DNA of 64,000 nucleotides, taken from Onthophagus taurus. Lineage: Eukaryota; Arthropoda; Insecta; Coleoptera; Scarabaeidae. The stretch lies in contig NC_091971.1 in the NCBI RefSeq assembly GCF_036711975.1, positions 1,247,501-1,311,500 on the forward strand, written 5' to 3'. The notes below the pieces were generated by a model. It saw nothing but the letters and a program-made list of their open reading frames with translations. It did no database searches and had not been told where the DNA came from. Made by a program: the position numbers and the translations under genes. Below, one piece after another: positions 44,724 to 56,670 of the stretch. How positions within the stretch are numbered: the stretch's first letter is position 1; each line of letters starts with the position of its first letter.

Positions 44724-47698
44724 CTAAAAAATAAGGAAATAAATTAAAACGTATTATTATGCAATAACTATTATTAAATAAATGTAAATTGTTAAATAAA
44801 CTTAACCTAAAATTCGTATATGAACGAAATTATGTGATTTATTTATTCTAATTAGTGATATAGGATATTGTATTATTGACTCACCTTGTTTTGTATATAG
44901 AAACTATTAAAATATCTACAAATTCAGCACTTTTTCCTTATAAAACTAGCTAAAACAAGGCTAAACCCGAAAACGGTTCCAATACCAAATTTTTCGTTAA
45001 AACAATTGAATAACAATGATCGTTAGATTCATTTAAATTTAAATTTTTAAAGTTATGTAATCAATTTTAGAAATAACGAATAACCATATAAATACTTATA
45101 ATACAATATAAACAAATACTACAAAAAATTGTTTAATAAATAATTCCAAAAATTTTGTTTATATGTGTTAAATACTAAACACAACCGTTAGATGGCACCT
45201 TTATGATTATTTTATCTTTAACTCAATTGAATTAATTAATGAATTAATTATTAATGAATATTAATTTGTGTAAAACTAATTTAAATGTACTAAATTGTAT
45301 TAAATTTTTAAATAAATTTAATATTTACAAAGTTAAAATGTATTGATATGTGTATTTTTGGTTGCCTACGTCGAAGGTTTTAATTCGCTTATTCAAAACA
45401 CCACAAATTAATGATTAAATAGGGAAACGAAACACTTGTCGGTTTTTTTCTTTACTTTGAAAAGGTTAAACCATATCAAAAATAATTTGATTGATTTCAC
45501 CTTTGCGTTTTGTAGGTAATGTCCCAATAAAAAATTCATTCACGTCCAAAGTTATGACTTGCAAGAAATTATTCTTATTACTAATTTATTTATTTTCAAA
45601 ATTAATTATGAATCTATTATTTATACATCTGCTGTTATTTCTATTCAATTTCATTGAAAACAAGATTTTTTCTTTCCTCGAAAGATTTTTTTGCTTGGAT
45701 GAATTTTTGTTAGTTAAAATATGTATAAATGGACAAGCCTTTTAGTAACGCCAGGTGCTACGGTCAAGCCTTTTTTAGGTCAGTTTCTACCTACGTTTTT
45801 CTATGGCTCTTGCAAAAAAGATGACAGTTAAGTAAATCGGCCCTTTGGCAAAAAAAGGGTGAAACGTAAGAGGGATAGAAAATAGTTTCTTTTGTAAACA
45901 ACTCTTTCCCATGGTCAATTTTAAAAAAGTTTCTCACGAAAGGAATATTCGAAAATGTTTTTTTTAATCCCTATCAAAAAATAATAAAAATTATCTCAGT
46001 TATTTCCGTCATTCTTATCAACAAACAAATTAATATCCCGAAAAACAACTTAAAAATGTTGTGTATTTAAAACAATGAATTTGTTTGATGTCGATTAGTA
46101 CGTGACTTAAAAAAGGGAGATTCTTTTCTTATCGAATAATGGCATTTAAAATTTAAATAAACGCAATCGTATGTAAACTCGTTAAAAAAAATTAATCGAT
46201 AAATAAATAAAAAATAAAATCGATTAATCTAGAGTTTAAGAGCAACCCGAAAAATGTAATCTTAAAAAGAAAGCTAATAGAAAAGTTTTCCAACCCCATC
46301 GATGGTCGTAAAACCTTCCCCGATTTTCCGCGAACGTAGCGAAAAGCTAACGATTTCGAGTCGTATCTAAAATAAGGGCGATAAATCGTCGAAAAAGTAT
46401 AAAAGTATAAAAGCGAAACGTCGCTTGGTCATAAAAATATGATTTATTTGTTATTCCGTTTTTCCACACACACACATCTTTCGTTTCTCTCCCCAATGGG
46501 GATTTCAGGCAAAAAAGCGGGGTTTTCCCCCAAAAGGAACATAACTCAAAATAACCACTCATTCGAAATACAGGGTGATTCAAAAAATTGTTAAAAAAAT
46601 TAACTAAAATCTAAATAAATCAAAAAACCTTTTCGTTTGGAAACTTCTAAGAACAGAATTTCTCTTTTTTTACAAAAAAAAATTTACAAAATAAATAGGA
46701 GTAATGATCTCTCTTTTTTTGTGTTTTTTGCATAACTCGAAGTCATCGTTATGGTTGATTTATTTTCCAAAGTGAAAGTGGTTCGTTTAAAAAAAGGAAG
46801 ACCCTCCGGTCCTTTAAAAAAGATTTGCGCAATAGGTCTATTGTCAAAAAGATTCTTTTGCTAAAAAAAAAAAGAAAAAGTAAAACTGACCCAAAATTGG
46901 GAGCTCTTTTCCACCACGAGACGTCCGGAACGAAGATTTAGTACCCGGTAGAACCTCACTTTTCGTTTCTATTATTCTCATTTCTCTCTTAAAAAGCCGG
47001 TTAACGTCTCGATTTTAGGGTAGTTTGCGTGCAAAATTGTGCAATGAAAGAAAGTAACAGTTATTTTAAAGTTTTTTTTTTATTATTTCGAAACAAAAAG
47101 AAGTAAATTTTCTCGGTTATTTATAAAAGTAAAAGTTATAACCGGAAATGAACCAACAAGTTTGAAAATTTAATTAGAAAAACGTTCCGAGGATTTGCTC
47201 GAATGATTTTGTCGGCATTTTTTTTTTAACAAAAACTTTTCTGACATCTGATCTTTTTCGCTCCAGAAAAGATAAATCAAAAAGCGTAAGTGATGCCTTA
47301 TTTTGCGCTTGGACATTCCTCGAAAAAGATGAACTTTACGAACCATAAAAATGGCTTAAGTTAAATTATGTGTTTAAAAAAATATCTATATTTTAAAAAA
47401 TATAGTATCCAATTTAACATTGACCATCAATAATGCGACTGTCAACGTTGAAAATGAAAAAGTGGTGGGGTGGTTTTGCGATTCCGTTGCGAGATCCACC
47501 CCCGCAAAAATGACTCAGAGGGTCGCGATTGCTGAAAGAGGAAGGGTGAGAGATAGGGCGAGGGGTTGCGATATAAGCTTGCGATGCTGAGGGGCTCTAG
47601 TATATGGACCCTCCCCGTATTCCGCAGCCATTTTAGATTTTATTACGGCTCGATACTAAAAACATCTATCGAATACACCTCATACATTTATTTATATA
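44724..47698. other. Kleisin 5' flank and non-coding DNA with solo transposon ends
   Basis: No gene is supported. CAGGGTGATTCAAAA after TA at 46571 and CAGGGTGATTTAAAA at 47699 are two Tc1/mariner-type ends in the same orientation without matching partners. From about 45400 the DNA becomes less AT-rich with many short T, A and C runs. 47450-47640 is the most GC-rich part and might contain an unrecognised promoter, but I cannot name elements there. Confidence 0.4.
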
Positions 47699-47729
47699 CA
47701 GGGTGATTTAAAAATAATCCAAAAATATG

Positions 47730-48089
47730 ATTTATTTCATTGGTGATGAGAACTTTCATTTTTGAATGCAGGAACAATACGTGAGAGCTTCCAAAGTTTA
47801 GGAAACGAGCAACTGCTTAAGGATAGGTTAATTATTAAATGAAGCGGAACTGCAAAAACTGCACAGCAATCACGAATGAAAAATGGAGGAAGATCATTAT
47901 CACCAGCAGTAAATTTATTAGATTACCTTTTTAAGAAATGAAGAACCTATTCGTCAGTGACATCAGCAATAAATACTGGAGGATACGTAAAGTGTACATC
48001 AACTGTGGAAGCAGAGACACCCGTATATACTCTAGAGAATTGATCTGCAAAAGCATTAACTATAATATTTTATCAGGATCAGCGTAGAT
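47730..48089 (-). pseudogene. Jockey-type LINE relic, RT start (part 2 of split copy)
   Basis: The minus strand reads AGDNDLPPFFIRDCCAV, PLHLIINLSLSSC and FPKLWKLSRIVPAFK, the opening of a jockey-clade reverse transcriptase. It is preceded by FADQFSRVYTGVSAS. The copy stops at the mariner-type end at 47699. It continues upstream at 50517-50960 beyond the hAT insertion. Confidence 0.8.
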
Positions 48090-50516
48090 TAGTGATGGAA
48101 CGGATAGTGATTTTGGCCATTATGGTTGTAATTTCTGGTGCATATCTGAAGTGATATCCTACATTGCCACATTATTGCGGTATTTGAATAAAAATGAAAT
48201 TAATAAGAAAGCTGATAAGATATGTCAACTTATTTGGATCCAAGATACAAAATGAACTTTTTTAACTAACGAACCAACTCTAAAGAGAGAACACTTTAAT
48301 TAATAATAGGCGATATTTCCACAAGGATCCTTCAAGAAATTAATTTTATAACAAATTTTGTAATTATCGATGAAAATTACAACATCGAAAATTTTATCAA
48401 AACTTCAAATATTGTTTTCTCAAAAACTAAAAGTTATTTTTCAAAACGGGTTGGTTCATTGGAAAGAGAACACTTTTATTAACACTTTGAGAAATGTTCG
48501 TATTCATATTCCAAGAAATGGATTTTATACGAATTTTTAAAACTTAATCGGCGAAAATTGAAAAATTCGAAACAATTGTCGATCATTTTAAAAATTTATT
48601 TCTCAAGAACTGAAAGTGATTTTTGAAAACGGCTTGTTGCATTAAAAAGAGCACACTTTAATTCATAATTGGTGATATTTCCACAAGGATCCTTCAAGAA
48701 ATTAATTTTATAGCGAATTTTGCAAATTATCGATGAAAATTGCAACATCGAAAATTTTATCAAAACTTCAAATATTGTTTTCTCAAAAACTAAAAGTTAT
48801 TTTTCAAAACGGGTTAGTTCATTGGAAAGAGGACACTTTTATTAATTCTTTGGGAAATTTTCATATTCATATTCCAAGAACTGGATTTTATACGAATTTT
48901 TAAAACTTAATCGGCGAAAATTGAAAAATACGAAGAAAAAGTCGATCATTTCAAAAATTTATTTCTCAAGAACTGAAAGTGATTTTTGAAAACGGCATTT
49001 TGCATCAAAAAGAGGACACTTTAATTCATAATTGGTGATATTTCCACAAGGATCCTTCAAGGAATTAATTTTATAGCGAATTTTGCAAATTATCGATGAA
49101 AATTGCAACATCGAAAGTTTTATCAAAACTTCAAACATTGTTTTCTCAAAAACTAAATGTTATTTTTCAAAACGTGTTAGTTCATTGGAAAGAGGACGCT
49201 TTTTTTAACATTTTGAGAAATTTTTATATTCATATTCCAAGAAATGGATTTTATACGAATTTTTAAAACTTAATCGGCGAAAATTGAAAAATACGAAGAA
49301 AAAGTCGATCATTTCAAAAATTTATTTCTCAAGAACTGAAAGTGATTTTTGAAAACGGCTTGTTGCATTAAAAAGAGGACACTTTAATTCATAATTGGTG
49401 ATATTTCCACAACGATCCTTCAAGGAATTAATTTTATAGCAAATTTTGTAATTATCGATGAAAATTACAACACCGAAACTGTTATCAAAACTTCAAACAT
49501 TGTTTTCTCAAAAACTAAATGTTATTTTTCAAAAACGTGTTAGTTCATTGGAAAGAGGACGCTTTTTTTAACATTTTGGGAAATTTTCATACTCGTATTC
49601 CAAGAAATGGATTTTATACGAATTTTTAAAACTTAATCGGCGAAAATTGAAAAATTCGAAAAATGTCGATCATTTCAAAAATTTATTTCTCAAGAACTGA
49701 AAGTGATTTTTGAAAACGGCTTTTTGCATTAAAAAGAGGACACTTTAGTTCATAATTGGTGATATTTCCACAAGGATCCTTCAAGAATTGAATTTTATAG
49801 CGAATTTTAAAAGTTATCGATGAAAATTACAACATCGAAAATTTTATCAAAACTTCAAATATTGTTACCTCAAAAACTAAAAGTTATTTTTCAAAACGGG
49901 TTGGTTCGTTGGAAAGAGGGCACTTTTATTAACACTTTGGGAAATTTTCATATTCATATTCCAAGAAGTGGATTTTATACGAATTTTTAAAACTTAATCG
50001 GCGAAAATTGAAAAATACGAAGAAAAAGTCGATCATTTCAAAAATTTATTTCTCAAGAACTGAAAGTGATTTTTGAGAACGGCTTTTTGCATTAAAAAGA
50101 GGACACTTTAATTCATAATTGGTGATATTTCCACAAGGATCCTTCAAGGAATTAATTTTATAGCGAATTTTGCAAATTATCGATGAAAATTGCAACATCG
50201 AAAATTTTATCAAAACTTCAAATATTGTTACCTCAAAAACTAAAAGTTATTTTTCAAAACGGGTTAGTTCATTGGAAAGAGGACACTTTTATTAACGCTT
50301 TGGTAATTTTCATACTCATATTCCAGGAAATGGATTTTATACGAATTTTTAAAACTTAATCGGAGAAAATTGAAAATTTCGAAAAAATTGCAACAAGAGA
50401 TTTTATATATCGTCAAATATCGGATATTTGATAACTATCTGGTATCCAGCCGGATTTTCATAAATGGCCGGATAGGCCGGATACCGGATAGTTGCCGAAT
50501 ATCCATTCCACCACTA
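48090..50516. mobile_element. hAT-like element with an internal 362-bp tandem array
   Basis: The left end TAGTGATGGAACGGATA is the inverted match of the right end, which reads TAGTGGTGGAATGGATA inward from 50516. An 8-bp target duplication, GCGTAGAT / GTGTAGAT with one mismatch, flanks it (48082-48089 and 50517-50524). The length is 2427 bp. Inside, GATATTTCCACAAGGATCC or a close variant recurs at 48312, 48674, 49037, 49400, 49761 and 50124 (steps 361-363). There is no transposase. The right subterminal region has CCGGATA repeats (50430-50500), usual for hAT ends. It splits a jockey-type LINE. Confidence 0.88.
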
Positions 50517-50960
50517 GTGTAGATGGACTTATCACACATCATTTGGCCAGGAAGTTGAGAGGTCGTGTTTTCTGTCTTATATAACTCTAAAAGTTACGGA
50601 AATCAGAACTAAGCGATTGTTCAGCACTAATAGTAAAGGAAGTATCCGCATCAGAGATTTTCTGATTAGTCAAACACCTCAATCTTTTATATTCCGGTGA
50701 ATAGTAAGCACTATTGGTTCTCCTCCACTTCTTCCTATAATACTCTTTCAACTTTAATAGCCGCTTAATTTTTGGGGTGTACCAAATAAATCCAAAATCT
50801 CATACAACTTTTAGTATAGAAAGCTCGCAAAGCATCATTCGCATTAACCTGCATATTTAGAAAAGACCAAGCCGTATAAAGTAATTCATCACATCACACA
50901 AGCCACGAATGTTGGCTCTTCAAAAATTATAGCGACTACCTTTGGGTCTAATTTAGACGA
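50517..50960 (-). pseudogene. Jockey-type LINE relic, endonuclease-RT linker (part 1)
   Basis: The minus strand encodes YTPKIKRLLKLKEYYRKKW, YYSPEYKRLRCLTNQKISDA and FWSYIRQKTRP-like pieces, then an ADPDKIVNAFADQF-like stretch running into 48089 once the hAT element is removed. This is the region between endonuclease and reverse transcriptase in jockey LINEs. Stops and frameshifts are present, so it is dead. An extension to about 51250 is possible but weak. Confidence 0.75.
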
Positions 50961-53545
50961 AAAGTTCAGCAAACCATCGTTTGCCGTCAGTAAATTCATT
51001 GTAATATCTAAGGCGGATTATCACCATGGCACTACTGAGAGCTATGTTATCTGTTTTGAATTTAAAATCGGTATAAAACGGTATAACAAAGGAATTCAAA
51101 CATATTGTTTTGTACCAACTCAAAGCGATGACGTTTGGAATTAAAAACGAGCCTGCCACTTTCCAAAAGCTGATGTATTATCAATTTAGCAAGAATTAGA
51201 AAGAACACCTCCACCATTTTCATCGAAATATCATATCCAATATTCAAAAAACTGTAAATACATAATTACCAAGTGATCTCGGAGAAATATTCTCGTTTCG
51301 TGCTTTTTTAATTTACACCGAATACAAAGAAATGCAAATAAAACATTTTAACTCTGCAAAAAAAATTTAAACAGGATATATTTATAGGTTGCAATCTTCC
51401 AATGACTGATATATATCACGTAACGAGCACCCCCGTTCCGGGAACGACTCCGGACTTTTTTCATACATGAATAGAGTTTTTTTAGTGCGGATCCGATGTC
51501 ATTTGAAAGATTAAGTGACCGGCTTACACAAAAAAAACTTAACGTTTTACAAATGGTCAGGACGTGGGCCTTTTGTTGATGCCCACATAATCGGCTACTC
51601 TTAAAAATCCGAAGAATAAACTGACCAACATATGTTCGGGATGAGCGAAACAGACTTTTCTTCCCCTTTTTAGTAAAGATTAACATCTGTACTAATCAAA
51701 TTTAAACAAACCAAAAAAAAATCATTCTAATAAATATTAAAATCAAAGAAAGCAGCACAAATAAATGAAAAATAAAGGTTAAAGTATAAAGCAAAAAAGG
51801 GGATGAACGTTTATGACTTTTACCGGATACCGTTAATTGTTGAGGCGGTTATTTTTTTAAGGATGGTTACAGTTATTCAAAAAGGTACCGTTTTACAAGA
51901 AAACTCACAGTTATATTACGCAAGAAGTAAAAAATTAAACCCGGTACGGTTAACATCCATAAAATTTGGGTTAAACCGTTATTTTTGGGTAAATAACTTT
52001 CATTGAAAAAAATTTCAAGTTACAAAAAATGTGGAAAATGTTATTCAAAATCTATTTATCAACCAGAAAATTTGAAATGATAATTAATATGTGAGCAATG
52101 TTTCCAAATTCTTTAAAATCAACTTGAGAAATTACAACCCCCATTAATAATTACCCAACAAACAAGAAAAACACGATCGCGTGAAGACACATTTATCTAA
52201 ACCCACTTCCTATTTATTTTTTTTTTTTGCATTCTCCATCTTTCTCTAGTATCTAGAACCCATTTTTTTTGCCAAAACATAGATTCTTCACCAGAAAGAA
52301 AAACTGTCATCGTGATGGAACCATGGCAGATGTATTATTTAAAACACGTGTGTCTCTTCGGATCTTTTCTTCGTATAATTTGTTGGTCAAATAGAATTTT
52401 TTTTTCTCAGTGTGTGAAGAGGAAAAAGGGAGAGAACCGGGGGAGAGTGGAAAGAGCGAGTTTCGAAGGTGGAGAGAAAAACCCAATCTGGACGCGGAAA
52501 TTTATAGCGACGTCGACTTTTTTTCTTTCGCTTGGGCGTTGGTATTGATCCGAAAACGTCTGACCAGTAGACCGATTGGACGTCTTTCGTTATCGACGAT
52601 GTTAAAGGCAACGTACAAAGGATCAGATTTCAGTTGGCGTAATAAAAAGCTTTTACAAAGATCTATTTCAAACAATCTTTAAAAGGGGTGTATAAGCTTT
52701 CTTCGCAAAATATAATGCTAAAGAAAGATTTGTATTTTAAAAATAAACATTTTTTGTCAATCAAACCAATATAACACAAGAAAAAAAAACTTTCATTCTG
52801 ACTCACTTTTCCTGTTGATTCGTTCATTTCCCGCACCATTTCTCCCTTTTCGTGTATCAACGAGACCCGAAAACAGATAGGCTCACGTCTAATTAACATT
52901 CACCACGTCGGATTTAACCCTGGAAATGAGAAGTCGTTTCGGGGATGAGATCGCATTAAGGGCTAAAGTGTATTCGAGGGAGAATTTTTCATGAATTTAC
53001 TACAAAAAAAATCTTGTGAATTAAAAGTAACGTTTTGAAGTTTCCTGGGCGGTTCCCATAGATAATTTTTCGAGATCTGTTTCGAAAGGTATGGGTGTGA
53101 ACGTAGAAGTGGTGTTTACTGTGTAACGGACACTCGGAAGTACGAATAACAGACAATATGGTAACTGTGGCAATGAAGAATTATCGAATATTTATCGGTG
53201 AAAAGTTTTAACCCCCGTGGGGTCAACGATACAAAAGCTTGAACAATGGAAAGGGCGCGCATTAAAATTTTGCATGATAAAGTTCACGGCGGAAGCTTTG
53301 TCATCGCTTGACCGTGGGTCAGCCTCTCAATAAAATAGGTCAAATAAATCAACTATTGGCCTTTGTGGTGCGGTTAACTTTTGCCCTACATCTGTTCTTC
53401 GTATACGACAATAAATCGACGATCGGCAAAAGAAAGAACGGGGTTAACTTAATCTGGGTTTAATTTATTCTTTTGTAAAAGAAATTTCGATTTTCGAGTA
53501 ATTTTTCAATGCCTAACATTTCACCAACCGTTTTTCTTTTATTAT
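50961..53545. other. Non-coding, no gene recognised
   Basis: Short frames on both strands (for example 51348-51686 and 52312-52682) show no family motif. 52300-52640 and 53030-53360 are less AT-rich and complex in sequence, which would fit intronic or regulatory DNA of a gene outside the window, but nothing decides this. Confidence 0.35.
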
Positions 53546-53552
53546 TAAGATT

Positions 53553-53737
53553 TATACAGTGAATTTCACTTAAGATGCAATATACTAAAATATATTTGTG
53601 TAGAAACAATTTACTTTGTCCCATATAAAATGCAACATGTCAATAAAAATATACAATAATCTACTGCTGAATAACAAATAAAACTAGACTAACACTAGCA
53701 GACATTCCGTTTAGCCATACTCTTAAGACGACTGGTA
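53553..53737. repeat. Conserved element end and half palindrome
   Basis: 53553-53641 is the inverted match of 8166-8253. It is followed by CTACTGCTGAATAACAA and a palindrome arm running to its centre (TTAAGACG, 53724-53731), where another transposon (53738-55864) is inserted. Confidence 0.7.
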
Positions 53738-55864
53738 CACTGAAAAAAATGTTGTTCATAATATCAATGAACAGTGGTGGTTAACTGATTTTCATTGTCT
53801 CAATGAAGGTTTTCGTTGACATAATGAAGATTTCTTCATAGACTAAAAACCCTGTTTATCAATATTATGAACGCATATTCATTAGCACAATGAAATATAA
53901 TCATTATAGTAATGTAGACCTTTCATTGGCTCAAAGAAGTTTTTTGTAATTGCAATGAAGGTGTTCATCAAACTTTACATGGTATTAACATGATATAATG
54001 TAAATACTTTATTGTATTAAAGAAGTTTCATCAATGCAATGATTTTAACTGCTAAGAATATTGTTCTTTATATCAATGAATAAAATTCATCAATGAATAA
54101 AATTCATCAATCACAAACCTACACCGCCGTATTCCGCGAATTTAAGTCAGCGATTTCTTTATCGTGCGCTATCTATAACATATTATAACCATAGATCAAG
54201 TTAACTCGTCGCATTGTCGCATTTTTAACAGTGATCAGTTGAGTGAAGAAGTGTATATTTTTCCAAAAAGATATAGAATCTACAGCTAAGACAAAAATAG
54301 CTATCTAACGCTTTTCGTTTTGTTATCAACTGTGTTTTTTTTTCAGTTTTTGGTGGTTTATAGATAGCTTTACCTATTAATAACCATTTCAAACGTTTAC
54401 ATAATCTAAACTCGAATTCCACATTCAGATGTCTGGAATGTAGTCAGGGTTTTCAAAATTTAGCTTCTTTTAAGAGACATGTCAATCTACGAATGCATCT
54501 TCTATAAACTCCTTAATATCAAATGATAGTTTTAACGAAATATCAATAGATCAAAGTAAAAACTTTAATATTGCAGGAACCTTGCCATGTGTTCAACCTG
54601 AAAAAAAAATTTAGTGCCACCACCAATGAAAACATACAGAAAGAAGAATTTCTGAAAGATTCCCTTCAGAAAAGCTTGTAAGTCCTAATTCTTTCTTCAA
54701 ATTGAAACTTCTTTCAAAATCAACATAATTTATTTACTGACATACATATAATCATTATAATACTATAATGTTTAATTGACAATTTTAAATGCAGGAGTAT
54801 TACGGCACGGAAAGAAGAGGCACGATTTATATTAAGTACTACAACTCAGTGACGACCTGCAAGAGGGGTGTTTCCAAATATGTAACTTCAATACAACAAA
54901 AAAAGGTGAAAAAAGGTCGAGGTATTCTAACAGGTAAATCTGCACTCACAGCTTGATTAAAAGTTCTAAAAAAACCTATTTTCAGAACCTGAAGAAGATG
55001 CAGAATCCTATTTGAGGGCTCTTAAATTCGATAATCTCACTTCAGAACAGTTTGATGCTACATGGAAAGCATGTTGGGGATACCGGCTCCAACGAGATTA
55101 TCGAAAAATGGCTTTTTTATAAAACCCCATCTGGTTATAGACTGGTATAAATACTAATTCAAATTTTTTTTAAATTTAAGTGTATTATGTTTTAGATTGA
55201 CATGGATTTCAAATGAGCGTTTAATAGCAAAGATGGGTTGCTGGAAGGATGGGACAGAGTTTGGCAAAAATCTATACTTTTTTTAAGCTTAGAAAACCAT
55301 GTCAAAGACAAGTCAGTGAAAATTCTGATTGGGAGGCTTGCTGACATCACAATCTCTGAAAGTAAGTCAAATTGTTACAAAGACCATTTACTTTATTGTA
55401 AAATTAAAATTTTGCCATTTTGTTTGTAACTAAATTGTCAAGTTTTTTTTATTATTTATGGTTTCACAGATGGACGCAATGCTGCTTTAATTTGGACGCT
55501 ACATGGCTATTTGGTGCCCATAGCCAAAAGTATTAAGAAAGATGTGACTGGAAAAAGTCAACCATTAGATACACCATCAAAGATTCGCAGGAAGCAGTCC
55601 TAATATTTGTTGGTGGTAGTCTTAGTGAAGTAAAAGACCGGATACACCATCTTCGAAAAACCAAAAAATACTACATTTTCAATTTAATTACGTTGAATAA
55701 AGAAAAATAATTCATTAAGACAAAGATTAGTTTCATTCTATTAATGAAAAACGTCAATCAATTATGTTCATTAAACAATGACAAATTTTCATTAAATAAT
55801 AAATATTGTTCATTAAACAATGAAAATCGATTTCATATAATTAATGTACATTTTTGGTTCGGTG
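53738..55864 (+). mobile_element. Unrecognised TIR element with arrays of short TTCAT/ATGAA repeats
   Basis: The ends are CACTGAA and TTCGGTG, inverted, and flanked by TA. Behind the left end (53750-54110) and before the right end (55700-55850) are dense copies of TTCATTG/CAATGAA-type words, many as small palindromes, like transposase-binding subterminal repeats. The middle holds a spliced but decayed gene (54385-55603). The CAC termini with a 2-bp TA duplication would suit the CMC group, but this is only suggestive. It sits in a CTAGAAC palindrome. Confidence 0.7.
54385..55603 (+). pseudogene. Spliced C2H2 zinc-finger gene relic inside the TIR element
   Basis: One piece (54385-54507) encodes FRCLECSQGF and SFKRHVNLRMH, a C2H2 finger (C-x2-C-x12-H-x5-H). 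Another (54988-55122) reads EEDAESYLRALKFDNLTSEQ. Exon 55196-55361 (GWDRVWQKSILFLSLENHV, then LIGRLADITISE) ends in a GTAAGT donor. It joins in frame to 55470-55603 (NGRNAALIWTLHGYLVPIAK, then DTPSKIRRKQ) after a TTTCACAG acceptor. An in-frame TGA follows DMDFK in the third piece, and the reading frame is lost near the end although coding resemblance continues to about 55670 (FVGGSLSEVKDRIHHLRK). I do not recognise the protein family. Its position suggests a transposon-encoded protein. Confidence 0.6.
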
Positions 55865-55914
55865 TAGGTAGTAGGTAGCGCTAGCTAGCATAAAATATCA
55901 CTATATTGCATATT

Positions 55915-56670
55915 TTTATTGAACTAAAACTAGAACTAACACTAGACCTAGAACTAGAATCATTCGGGTTTAGCCGTCTTAAGAGACGTGCGGCTAAACC
56001 CGAACGGTTCTAGCTCTAGGTCTAGTGTTAGTTCTAGTTTTAATTCAATACAAATATGCAACATAGTGATATCTTATCTTAACTAGCGCTATCACTAGAA
56101 CTAACATTAGACCAAGAACTAGAATCGTTCGGGTTTAGCCGCACGTCTCTCAAGACGGCTAAACCCGAATGATTCTAGTTCTAGGTCTTGTGTTAGTTCT
56201 AGTGATAGTGCTAGTGTAAAACTAGAAGTAACACTAGACCTAGAACTAGAAAGTATTGCTGTTCGTCTGAAGACGCACGGCTAAACCCGAATATTTCTAG
56301 CTCTAGGTCTAGTGTTAGTTCTAGTTTTAATTCAATACAAATATGCAACATAGTGATATCTTATGTTAACTAGCGCTATCACTAGAACTAACATTAGACC
56401 AAAAACTAGAACCATTGATTGAACCCCGATGATTCTAGTTCTAGATCTTGTGTTAGTTCTAGTGATAGTGCTAGTGTAAAACTAAAACTAACACTAGATC
56501 TAGAACTAAAGTATTTCGGGTTTAGTTGCATGTCTGAAGACTTATAGATGTAACAGTGATATTTAATGCTAACAATGAAAAATATACAACAATCTAACGC
56601 TGAATAACAACTAAAACTAGAGCTAAAACTAGCCCTAGAACTAACACTAGACCTAGAACTAGAAATCTTG
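55915..56670. repeat. Cluster of five to six CTAGAAC palindromes
   Basis: Near-perfect palindromes lie at 55921-56046, 56083-56214, 56215-56333 and 56375-56480, with half copies at 56480-56545 and 56600-56670. The arms read CTAGAACTAACACTAGACC then TAGAACTAGAATCATTCGGG and TTTAGCCG, mirrored around a short TTAAGAGACG centre. They could form hairpins with arms of about 60 bp. Short AT-rich linkers containing CAACATAGTGATATCTTA are themselves repeated. Confidence 0.88.

Noticed and set aside
47560-47660. Possible promoter (TATATGG in a GC-rich patch)
   Set aside because: No gene start nearby on either strand to support it.
46571-47699. Considered as a complete mariner-type element between two CAGGGTGATT ends
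   Set aside because: Both ends are in the same orientation, so they cannot be a TIR pair; they are treated as solo ends.
51348-51686. 112-codon minus-strand frame
   Set aside because: No recognisable motif, low-complexity ends, and no continuation or splice signals.
52312-52682. Overlapping frames on both strands in a GC-richer patch
   Set aside because: No family motif, no convincing splice context, and both strands are equally open; probably non-coding.
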